A DNA stretch of 64,000 nt from Massariosphaeria phaeospora (taxonomy: Eukaryota > Ascomycota > Dothideomycetes > Pleosporales): positions 372,001 to 436,000 of the forward strand of contig JAADJZ010000028.1 in NCBI GenBank assembly GCA_011032825.1, read 5' to 3'. Under the pieces are notes generated by a model. It saw nothing but the letters and a program-made list of their open reading frames with translations, ran no database searches and was not told where the DNA came from. Of the stretch, positions 33,568 to 43,387 are shown piece after piece. The first letter of the stretch is position 1. Each line of letters opens with the position of its first letter. The translations under genes and the position numbers were made by a program.

Positions 33568-35163
33568 CTACATAACCACGCTCCCCGCCCCACACGGCGC
33601 CCCATGACTATGCGCATGCCCGGTATCAAACCGCGCCAACAACCTACTCATCTCCGCACTCCTCTTCCTAATCGTCGCATTCGCCCTCGGGATGCCCTCA
33701 AAGCTAACCGCATACTTGCCCACCGAATTCGCAATGCTTTGACTATTCAGCAAATACGCATCATGCGCCAAATTCTCCACCGTATCCCCCGGCTGGTGGT
33801 AATTCGCGTCGAGCGCGACGCCCGCCTCGCCGCCGAACAGCTGCGCTTCCTCGGCGGTTTTGAGCTCCTCGGCGCCGGTGAACAGGCCGCCGGAGGGGAT
33901 GCCGTTTTCGAGAAATGCGGCGTAGTCGGAGCGTAGGGTGAAGAGCGAGGGCACGTGGGGTAGGCCCCGGTTCTCGTAGAATTCTTCGAAGTCGCGCTCG
34001 ATGGTGTTGGAGCCGGCGGGGCCGGAGAAGTTGAAGGCGGAGCCGTCGCCGTCGTAGATGCCGAGGACGTAGTTGGGCGAGGCGATCATGTCGAAGTTGA
34101 GGTAGGCGCGGATTTTGGCGACTTCGGCGGCTGAGCCGCCGAGGGTGCCGTTGAGGGATTTGAGGTACTGCGGGGTGTTAGTGGTGGGGTGCTATTAATG
34201 GTATGGTGTGCGAAGGTATCTTTGATGTTCGGTAGGGTTTGGGGTGCGACTTACGTAGAATGAGCCGAGCTTGCCAAACTCCTCGGCGCCCCAGAAGGCG
34301 AAGCGCACGGCGTTCTTGACTTTGAATTGAGTGAGCGCTTTGGCGACGGTGAGGACACCGATGGAGCCGGAGCCGTCGTCATTGATGCCGGGGCCTGCAA
34401 AGACGGAGTCGGAGTGCCCGCCGAGGACGAGGACATTGTTCTTGTCTCCGCCCTTGGTCTCAGCAATGACGTTGTAGTTGGTGCGGTTCTCCTGGATGGT
34501 CTCGACGAAGAGGCTGCCTTCTACTCCGCTCGCGATGCCGGCAAGGAGAGTCTCGCCAACTTCTAGGGAAGTACCGACGGTTGGGGCGTAGTCGCCGACT
34601 GCGCCGAGGGTACCACTGAGGGCGCCAGCAATGTTGTTGTAGATGATTGCTCCAGCTGCGCCGGCGGCTTTGGCGTTGAGGGCCTTGGTCTGGAAGGGGC
34701 ATTCTCCGCGCTTGATAACAACGAGTTTGCCCGTGACCTCGGCGGGGAAGTCTGCTGCCGTGCAACCGATGTTGTTGGCGGCAATGAGGGGAGCAGTGAC
34801 AGTGCCTGGCGATGACGGGCCGTACGTCATATACTCGACCTTGTAGTCGGCTCCACCAGCCGAGAAGTCGACGGTGGCAGCGGAAAACAGCTCAACGAAG
34901 GGCTGCTTGACGACATCGTAGTAGCCCGTCTTCTCCAGCTCTTCGGCGAGCCAGTCGACAGTGGCGTTGTGGCCTCCGCCGCCAAACGCCCGGTTGCCAC
35001 CATGCGCATCGGCAAAGTCCTGCAGCTTCTGCGACCCAGCGAGCAAGTCCTCAAGCTTGACCAGCTTCACCAGCTGCTCGGAGCTGACGATGGGCGTGCG
35101 TTTGGAGTTGCACAGAGCGGGGGCAATGACGCCCGCGGCGGCAAAAAGAGAAGCAGTCCTCAT
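33568..35163 (-). CDS. Secreted M28 aminopeptidase with PA domain
   Basis: Two exons, 35163-34255 and 34167-33568, separated by an 87-bp GTAAGT-CAG intron with a CTAAC branch site; 502 residues. Signal peptide at about 1-18. A protease-associated (PA) domain at about 120-220 is inserted before the zinc peptidase core. Metal ligands and catalytic residues fit family M28A: H250 (GGHSD), D262 (INDDGSG), E294/E295 (WGAEEFG), D329 (NFDMIAS) and H427 (ANYHQPGD). It probably removes N-terminal Leu and other residues from peptides outside the cell, complementing the DPP IV encoded 6 kb away. A TATAAA lies 67 bp upstream (35230-35235). Confidence 0.94.
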
Positions 35164-36073
35164 GTTGACGAGTGGATAAAAGAGAGAAACTGGAGGATAA
35201 GAAACAGACCCATGGCAGGCCTGCCGGCATTTATAGTGACCTGGGCTACTCGTAATCGATCCATAGCCATTGGGTATTCGACCGACGTCTGTGGTGTCAT
35301 CGGGCGCTAGCTCGGTCAGGCAGCTCAGTCAAGAGATAATCCAGGTACCGGAGCCACCGACCGTACGCCTGGCGATAGGGAATTCCCACCTTGGCTTGGC
35401 AGGCGAGTGGGAAACACACTGCGAGCGAGAGGGCCGTGTGAGAGCGTGGGACGCGTCTGGAAGGAGCCCGCACGACGTCCCCATGCCTCACGACGCCATC
35501 CGGCTTGGCAAGAGGCGGAGCCACTCCAGCGCGACGCCTGATTGGGAAGGAATTGATTGCGCCAAGTCTCGGAACGCGGGGGTGCTGACCTTGGCACGCG
35601 GTGCCACAATCTGGAGGCCGACACTACCACCACCGACGCCGATAGTGACTGGAAAACTGAACCGCCACCCGCCGCCGCCATCTGCAGCTACCCCTTGCCC
35701 GTTGCTGCCGAGGTTCGCGGGCTGCAGATGGGGCGCGGCGATCGGGGTGGACGGTGGCGATGGCGTGCGTCTCTGGGCGGAGTTCGACATTCGTTGAAGG
35801 CATGACGACGCGGAACATAGAGCGGGTGGTGTGATGGGATACGAGGAATGTGGAACGACGAACGAGGATGCAGCTCGGATACGTGGTTGTGGTTGCGAGC
35901 GACGGTGACGACGAGCAGGGTTGGTGTCAGCTGGATGGACAGACAGCGCTGTTTGTATAGCATCACAGTGGCAGTAATTTGAAGATGACAGTTCACACAG
36001 ATTACATTATTTCATTACACTGCAAACATCAAAGTGTAGCTCCAAGCTACAAACCCAGCAACGAGCGAGCACT
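35164..36073. other. Intergenic
   Basis: Promoter of the aminopeptidase and 3' region of the next minus-strand gene. GC-rich overlapping frames on both strands show no domain. Confidence 0.5.
35230..35235 (-). promoter_or_regulatory. TATA box of the aminopeptidase gene
   Basis: TATAAA on the minus strand, 67 bp upstream of the ATG at 35163. Confidence 0.5.
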
Positions 36074-37592
36074 CTATTTCTGCGCTCCCTCCTTTATCTT
36101 AACGATAAAGGCACCGCGATCCATAGTGTTGATCAGGATGAAGCCGCTCTTGAAGAGCGCGTAGCTGCTCCAGGTGCCGACAAAGTCCACAACACCACCG
36201 CCGGGCTGGTTGTCGTCCTCGGGATGGATGTCGAAGAAGCCGATCTCCTTGACACCAGCGCCGGTTGGGTCTTCAGGGATGGATCGCACGTCCAGCACGC
36301 GGAAACCAGTGCCGTAGTTGCTCTGGTAGGCGAATCCGTTGGAAACGTACTGGTTGTGGTCAATGCCGTGGGCTCCGGACTTGTACAGGCCAGTCTGCTT
36401 GGGCGCCTTGAGCGACGAGATGTCCCAGATGTAGGTGATGGGGTTTCCGGGAATGGCCGGGCCGACCTTGTCGTACTCGTCGTACTCGTCATCGAGAAGC
36501 AGATACTGCTGGTTCTTGGGGTCCAACACGGAGCCCTGGTGAGTGTATGCGGCACCCTCATACGAAGTAATGGAAAGGACTTCCGGGTTCTTCTTGTCGG
36601 TAACGTCATAGATGGTGAGCGTATCCTCGTTGTAGCCGTAGCATACTTCGCGGCCCTCGTACGCGGCATCAGGGCCGTGATAGATCAGACACTGCGCATC
36701 GTGCACATAGCCATCTTGCGAGGCACAGCCGGCCTTGGTGGGCTTCGAAGGGTCGGTGATGTCGATGAAGATGATCCCGGACTTGCAGGCATCGGTGCGT
36801 GGCTGCGCGCCAACTGAGTATATGAAGTTGGTCTCTGGGTTGGTTACAACGTTATGTGTACGACCTGTAGGAAGGTCTTTGAAGTGACCAGTAAGGTCCT
36901 TCTCGTTGCTGAAAGTGACTGGCTTGGCAGGGTCGATGTCGAGGAGCTTCTTCATGTCGAAGATCTGGATTCCATGACCTTGTGCTTCAGAGCCAATGAT
37001 CATAAGGTCGTTCTGTGCTCGAATCTCGCGCCAGTTGCTGGGCGATGAGAATTGAGGAAGACGACCGAGATAGACTAGCTTTCCTTCTTTGGAGACCTCA
37101 GCAAAGGCTGTTCCATCTGACTGACCGATTGCCAGGAATTCGCGGCCGTCTTTAGAGGTCCACCCCCATGAGCCAGACCCAAAGCCTCGAGTGCTGCCAA
37201 GTTCAGAGTGGGGTTTGAAGTTGTACAAGTCAATCTGAAGTAGATGTTAGCATGATCGATAAGGATGCTATGGCACACTCACGTTGTGGCACTTGAAAGC
37301 GTCGGTGGCAGTGACGGCAGTGCCGTTCAAGCACTGAACAACGTCGTCAACTGCCGCAAACTGTGTAGAGTCAAGCTTGCCAGCCGCTTCTTGTCGAGCC
37401 CAGCTTTCCTGTTGTCCGGTCAGTATTAAAGTCCAGCCGGCAGGAAGGTTCAGTACTCACTTCCTTCAGGGCAATGTTGTTCATGTGCTTGATACCAGAA
37501 TCATACAGCTTCGCCGCCTTGACCGTGTCTTGGGCGACTTCTCTGGCCGCCGCAAGGGCCGAGAGCGAGAGAAGAGTGCTACGGAGATACAT
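36074..37592 (-). CDS. Secreted LVIVD-repeat protein
   Basis: Three exons, 37592-37461, 37408-37283 and 37234-36074, with introns of 52 and 48 bp; 472 residues. The N-terminus is a signal peptide (MYLRSTLLSLSALAAA). The rest looks like a beta-propeller built from LVIVD-like repeats: GIQIFDMKKLLDID, SGIIFIDITDPSKP, LTIYDVTDKKNPEV, ITYIWDISSLKAPKQ, FRVLDVRSIPEDP. The segment LPTGRTHNVVTNPE and YVHDAQCLIYHGPD are typical of bacterial and fungal choice-of-anchor B-like proteins. No enzymatic activity is established for this family. It is probably an extracellular protein; its function is unknown. A TATAAA lies 75 bp upstream (37667-37672). Confidence 0.87.
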
Positions 37593-39280
37593 GGTGGAAG
37601 GAGTTTGCAAGTCGAGATGAATATCGAGGGAGTCTCGTACAACGCAGCAAGACTGGAGTCTTCTGCTTTATATCCGGTGCAGTGACACGGAGGTACTCAA
37701 CCCAAATCGGGAAGATGCACTGCCAGTGGCTAAGTCGACAGGTGGACAGCATGCCTACCCATCGCGCCCCACGTCGACCTGCCGGAAACAAGATCATGAT
37801 TGGCAAGTGCCCAAGACATCGATGAGTCTTGATGGCTGTACAGAGTGCGACATTGGTGTGCATAAATTAAACAAAGCTTGCGCGGTGCGACACAGCCCCG
37901 ATCCGGAAGGAGACTTGATGTATATGCCTTGGCGACGGCAATCCTTGAAGGCTCGGAGCGGCGCGAGAGGATGCGCCCAGAATGCCCAGACCGGTGATCG
38001 TTTAAGCGTAAAAGGGACAGCCGTTGTCCGCGATGTGATAAGGCGGGTTTGCTACCTTCATCTGTTTCGAAACAGTGCCAACGCTCTACTGATGCTGGCG
38101 CGACCTTGGCCGCGTCCAACCTGCCTGTCCAACAGCTGGATACCGGAGAAAGAAACGCCAACACACGTGAGGCTTGGGCGGGGCCTTGTTGTCTTTGAGG
38201 CAGGTCGGATTTGCCGTCAGGAGGAGTCCTTATCAGGCGTCCTCCCGACGCAGTGTCTTCATATTAAATCGCGCGATAACGCCATTGCAGGGTCGGATCG
38301 TCGAAGCAGCGAGGGTTGGGGGTGGGTCGCAAGCCGCAGCGGTGCTCGCGGATACGGAGGATTGAATGGGGCAAAGTAGATGGCGAAGTTAGTGGCAAGG
38401 AGTGCAGGATCGCGAGGGGTGTTGGAGTGGTCGTGTGCGGTAGACAAGGTGGCATCGGCGTTTTCGAACACGCGGGGCCCACGAATCGGAGCGGGGTCGC
38501 CGGTGACGAGCCGCATCGCGATTGGGCGCTCAGGAACGAGAACGAGCGTTGCGCTGCAGGAGTTCGCTGTCGACATTCTCTGGTGAGGTTGCTTTAGAGT
38601 CGTGAACCCTTACTCGGCAGGTAAGTGAGGAGCGTGGTCGACGACGTGACAACTCGGGGCCAGAAGAAGACCCTGAATTACGTCGTCTTGTGCCGACTCA
38701 TGATTCCTCTTTCGATTCGGTCGATCCGTTACTTTGTTCCTCCTCTTTCTCTTTGCTGGTGTGTGCTGGTACATCTTTGCGCTGCTCTGATGAGTATCGG
38801 TCGTGTGTTGCAGCGCTCCTTACGTACCGTTGGGCAGTCTGCAGGCTAAAGCCACCTCTTTCGGTTTCCTTTCATTCTCCAGCACCTGAATTTCCTCATA
38901 CCGACCTCTGAACGATAGAATGATGAAGGCTGCGATGTTGAACGGTCACGAAGCGGATGGGTGGTGCACCTGCCAGTGTAATTAAGGGAAGTTGCGAGTG
39001 CCCACCGTCATTTGGCGCTAAACCTCAAATGGTCACAGGGCAGGTGCGAAGAAGCATTCGAGCACATTTGAGCACGTAAAACAAGAGAAGTGACGTGGCC
39101 ATGATGATGGTTGATGTTTGGATCGACCTCTAGAATAATATAGTTCTCAAGTCTATTTTGAGCCCGTCAAGCCGTGGTCTTCGTTAAATGCCATTGCCTC
39201 TACCAGAGGGCGGTCAATCACTTCGTCCGCTCACGAACCACGAGGACCCTGGGAGACCCTGCATATGTGCCTCGATGTCT
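37593..39280. other. Intergenic
   Basis: No supported gene. A 217-codon plus-strand frame (37726-38379) lacks any domain and overlaps an equally long frame on the other strand, so it is not called. Confidence 0.5.
37667..37672 (-). promoter_or_regulatory. TATA box of the LVIVD-protein gene
   Basis: TATAAA on the minus strand about 75 bp upstream of the ATG at 37592. Confidence 0.5.
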
Positions 39281-40080
39281 CTACATCTGCTCCTCGACCT
39301 GCTTGAGGCAGTCCTGGAACTGCTCCCATCTGTACATGACGGCCTTGCACTTGGTCTCCGTCTTGAGCAAGTGCGCCATCTCCTCCATTTTCTCATCGCC
39401 CTCCTCGATGCCGTAGATGCCGACGTAGGCGATGCACGGGATGTTGGCGCGCATAGCAGCAGTGGCACCGCTCTTGCTATCCTCGACGGTAACGCACTCC
39501 TCGGGCTTGACGCCGAGCTGCTTGCAGGCGTAGAGGTAGACGGCCGGGTCGGGCTTGGAGCTAGGCGGGTCGAGCGAGGTGGCGGCCGAGTAGACGTGCT
39601 CGTTGGGGAAGAAGTGGTCGAGCTTGGCCTTTTCGATGGAGGCCACGACACGGCTCTTGGCGGAGGTGCTGACGACGGACATTGGGTAGCCCTGCTCCTT
39701 GAGCTTGTTGAGCTCGGTGGTGACACCGGGGCACTCGACAGCCTTCTGGCTCAGCTTCATTGTGACGCGGCCGAGCTCCTGCTCCACAAAGTCCTCGAGC
39801 TCAGCGTCCTCCATGGTGAAGTTGTGCTTCTGCTGTAGGCCCTTGAGCATGCCGCGGAAGTTGAAGCCCACGAAGTCATGGAGGAGCTGGGAGGCCGTGT
39901 AGCGGTCGGAGAGGCCATGCTTCTCAAGCACCTCGTTGGTGAGCTCGGCGCAGGCCTCGAAAGCAACGCGCTCCGACTGCACGAGCGTGTTGTCGCAGTC
40001 GAGCAGGATGTATTTGGCCTGTGAGAGCCTTAGTGCGGGGCAGGTGGGGGGACCAAACAGAGCTTTCGTACCTTGCCCAT
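39281..40080 (-). CDS. HAD-superfamily phosphatase (subfamily IA)
   Basis: Two exons: a 9-bp first exon encoding Met-Gly-Lys (40080-40072) and 40018-39281, with a 53-bp GTACGA-CAG intron between them; 248 residues. This model is preferred over the uninterrupted frame that runs to 40366, whose extra residues look non-coding. Motif I is DCDNT (D10 nucleophile, D12 general acid). Motif II is the STSAKS segment (about 120-125), motif III is K158 in SSKPDP, and motif IV is VEDS (E182, D183). A helical cap lies between motifs I and II. The family removes phosphate from small metabolites such as sugar phosphates or acts as a phosphomutase. The substrate cannot be read here. No signal peptide, so cytosolic. 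Confidence 0.9.
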
Positions 40081-41092
40081 GGTGACGGTTGGCTCGATGT
40101 GAGTGTGGATAGGATGGGTGAAGGTTCAATTGCGGGAGGAGCAGGTTGTTGAGAGAGAAGAAGGTTGTGAAAGGGAGGTGGGCGGTTTTGTTGAGCGAAA
40201 AGAGGGGAGGTCGATAAAAGTAAAGGTCGGTGAGTTGGCAAGCCCCCCCGCCCCCCCGCCCCTCCATCGCGTCCGTGCGCGGCAAGCCAGGCGCGCCCCC
40301 CTGTTGCGTCATTGGCTGGCCAGGCGAGGCGTGCGCCGTCGATTGGGAGTCGTCGGCCGCCTCCACCCAACTCTTCCCTTTGCCTCACCACCGTGGCCTC
40401 ACCGCGCACCACGATACTGCTGTGGTGTCTTTGCTCCAGTTCCCCGCTCTCGCTTTCAATTCACTCTTTCGTCGTCTCGCGGGCTGTGCTCGTCGAGTCA
40501 ACGCTGACATAACTCACTTTCGCTCCTGATTCATGGTCACACATTCAATTTTGACGCCTCACCTTGAGTCATGTCATGCGACTTTCCAGAATCTCGTCGG
40601 CTGCCAGAAGGCGCCAGCGGCCAATGCACTTCTTTGCTGCACACACGTCTTTTTTCTTTACGTCGATTCCTTGAGCCTGCACCCGACTCGGTATGTATGG
40701 TACAGAGCCAACCGAACTCCACCTACCTACACCAACCGTGGTAGTACATGATACCAACTACGACTTCACGCGCTTCCACTTGCCAAAGCTCCAAACAAAT
40801 CAACCACACCCGAAAGCCACGCTAGTTCACCTTACGCGGTGCCCAAGCACCGGTCTATTCAAAAGCAATTCAGATAGCGACTCGCCAGGCTGCTATGTCT
40901 TTGTCCACAAGGGCACTCGGTTTGCTGACATGAAAACGATGGTGCTAATTTCTCGCTCCCAGAATGGTAGTCGTCCGACTACACAGCCTTACTACAGAAC
41001 GAACATAGACAGACAAAAAGCGCATTTCAATATAGTACAACAGATATCCTCCCTATCATAACGAACTCACTCTCCCGTTTACCCGACAAATC
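40081..41092. other. Intergenic / divergent promoter
   Basis: No supported gene. A C-run element at 40243-40263 (G-rich on the minus strand) sits about 165-180 bp upstream of the HAD phosphatase start. Confidence 0.5.
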
Positions 41093-42523
41093 TCAAACCA
41101 TCTCCCGTCCCCTACTCTCTTCCATCTCTTTCCCGGGAAATCCTGCCTCTGTACTTCTAGCGCTGTTGACCTTGTCCCCGCTCTCGGTTTCGACTCTGGG
41201 TTCTAGATGCTGGCTAGAATCGGGAGATAGCGAGGCATACTCCCCCTTCACTTCATCTCCTGGTCTTGGTCGCTTCGGGCTGCGCAACAGCTGATACTGA
41301 TTCTGGGCCACCAAGTCATTGTCCGCTCTTTTCCGCTTTGCGCACCCGCACGGCAAGCCGAGGTACTCGAATCGTCGGAGAGCGCCGCCATACTGCACTT
41401 CAATTTCCATCTTATGCCCTTCTTCATTTCTTGTATTTAGCATCTCTGCACCCGCACGAAACTCATCGTTGATCCATTCAATCAAACGAGCCATGACTCG
41501 TTCATACGGGCCATGATACTGCTCTGGATTCACTACGAACCCTTCCATCACGAACCCATTGTCTTCGTGCAGGCCCAATCGTATCTTGGCTTCGGACAGC
41601 ACAGGGAAGTAGCCGAGCAGGTCGATCCAAGGCGCTACCACTGCATGGACATCCGGCGGCTCATTGTTGTGGTTCAAGAATTGGTCCAACCCATGCTGAT
41701 CATTCTCGAAGAGGTGATAGAAATGCACAGACATCTCTAGCCTCCGAAGTCCCTTGCACGACCGCAATAACTCGAACAGTTCGCGCGTCTGCCCCTGACC
41801 ACTAAGATAGTACATGTGACCCATCAGCGCGATACTCCTCAGAAACAATCTGTTTCTTTCCCCAACCGAGTGTAAGAACGAAGTAAACACTGGTAAATAT
41901 TCGAATCCGCCGGCGATGATGCGGAATGTGTTGTTGACATAGGCGAATGACTGGGCTTCTTCGCGAATAGGGCTAGGATATTGCGATAGCGAAGTCAAAG
42001 CACGAACGAAGGGCCCGTTTTCGTCGGGGGCGCTTGCGTGCTGCTTAAAGATACATGAAAGGGGACGGGTTGGCGTCAAGACGATTTCGGTGGGCGAGAG
42101 TAGAGTGAGGGAGTAAATGGAGTCGCGGAGTTCTGGTGGTAGGTGGGTGATGGATGGGGAGTGCGAATCAGGCAACAAGAGTGGTGGGAAGAGTGGCGTG
42201 AAGGGCGCGCCGGTCATTGAAGGCAGGGTAGGGTGATTACTGAGTATGAGAAGTTGGGTATGGTTGTTGTCAAACGGGGAAAAGAGAGGGAGACCTTGAG
42301 TTCGTCTATCGTCAACTGCTGAGGAATGAGGGCTAGCTTCAGTGCGCCATGTCAATCCTTCAATCGCGAGCTTCTGGCGGAGTGTTTCCGGTTCCTCTTC
42401 GCTCTCTCCGTTCGGCGACATTTCCTGCCCGGCACCGATATCACTCTTTGCCGTTCCTACATTCTCTGGGGTACCCGATCGAAGTACCGGTGTATGTGGG
42501 TTGTCGCGATGCGCTTTGCTCAT
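41093..42523 (-). CDS. F-box-like / DUF7730-like hypothetical protein
   Basis: A single-exon protein of 476 residues. The first 110 residues are low complexity. A short F-box-like or DUF7730-like motif follows (THLPPELRDSIYSLTLLSP, about 125-143), then a mixed alpha/beta region that recalls the large family of fungal proteins with this opening (IREEAQSFAYVNNTFRI, LRSIALMGHMYYL). The C-terminal 100 residues are disordered and basic with NLS-like clusters (CAKRKRADN, SPKRPRPG). F-box proteins recruit targets to SCF ubiquitin ligases, but many fungal members of this group have no known role. A TATATAAA-like element lies at 42676-42681 upstream. The start is supported by its position 150 bp after this element. 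Confidence 0.7.
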   Translation of the reverse strand: MSKAHRDNPHTPVLRSGTPENVGTAKSDIGAGQEMSPNGESEEEPETLRQKLAIEGLTWRTEASPHSSAVDDRRTQGLPLFSPFDNNHTQLLILSNHPTLPSMTGAPFTPLFPPLLLPDSHSPSITHLPPELRDSIYSLTLLSPTEIVLTPTRPLSCIFKQHASAPDENGPFVRALTSLSQYPSPIREEAQSFAYVNNTFRIIAGGFEYLPVFTSFLHSVGERNRLFLRSIALMGHMYYLSGQGQTRELFELLRSCKGLRRLEMSVHFYHLFENDQHGLDQFLNHNNEPPDVHAVVAPWIDLLGYFPVLSEAKIRLGLHEDNGFVMEGFVVNPEQYHGPYERVMARLIEWINDEFRAGAEMLNTRNEEGHKMEIEVQYGGALRRFEYLGLPCGCAKRKRADNDLVAQNQYQLLRSPKRPRPGDEVKGEYASLSPDSSQHLEPRVETESGDKVNSARSTEAGFPGKEMEESRGREMV

Positions 42524-43387
42524 GGATTCGGAAGCGGCCAGTCCTAACGGGAGGTGGACTCTCGCTGCGTAAGCGGAAACGCTATTGTGTAGTGATGGTG
42601 GTGTTAGAATCGTGTTGGAGATATACGTAGACTGTGTGTCGTACTCTACTTTACGCGGAATATTTGTGCGAAGGGTTTATATAAGAGAGTGGTGGTAGGG
42701 CTGATGGAGACGGGTGATGTGGTGGATTGTGGAGTCATCGCGATGCGTCACGGATGCGTATGATGCGTATAACGAAGTATTGTCACTACTGCAGAGTAAG
42801 TTGACGGACAGCATCGTTTTTTGTCATGATACTGACACGCAAATTATCGTGTGAGGGTGTGATACGCTACTTACGATGAAGTTGCTAACCGTGAAGGTTC
42901 GGTTGGGGTCGGTTTGAGAAGCGTAGCCACGATCGCACATCGTTCACATCGTCACTCACGTCGGTTCATCAGACTCAAGAGTAGAGGTCGACACGTGGTT
43001 TTCCCCTACGGGTTCTTCAAAGGGTTCTCCACATACCTCGCGCAAATGATAGGGTTAGCGTAACTCTGGGCAATGATGGGTTCTTGCTAACTCACACACA
43101 TTTTTTGCAAGACGCTGGGAAAGGAGTTGGCACAGTTCTTCTGGAGTTTCGAATGTCGACCTGGAACGCTTACGCCCGCATCTACGTGCCTTGTGTAACG
43201 TGCCACTGCTGCGCCTTGTTGACGTCGAACATCTTGACAACAAACACTTTACGCTTCGCGTCACCTCCCACCCCGCTCACAGCACTACAATCTACCTCGC
43301 TCTCGGCATTCACTTCCTACCTTCGTATCAAGACAGCACTTCTTACTCTCGCCTTGAGTATTGCACCTGTCTGTGTCTCTCCGTATC
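42524..43387. other. Divergent promoter region
   Basis: No supported gene. It separates the F-box-like gene (minus) from the F-box/ankyrin gene (plus). Confidence 0.5.
42676..42681 (-). promoter_or_regulatory. TATA-like element
   Basis: TATAAA on the minus strand about 153 bp upstream of the ATG at 42523. Confidence 0.4.

Noticed and set aside
37726..38379. 217-codon frame in the gap between LVIVD and HAD genes
   Set aside because: No domain, no start context, and an overlapping frame of similar length on the other strand.
40081..40366. N-terminal extension of the HAD phosphatase
   Set aside because: The extra residues lack homology features, and a 53-bp intron with good splice sites gives the standard short N-terminus.
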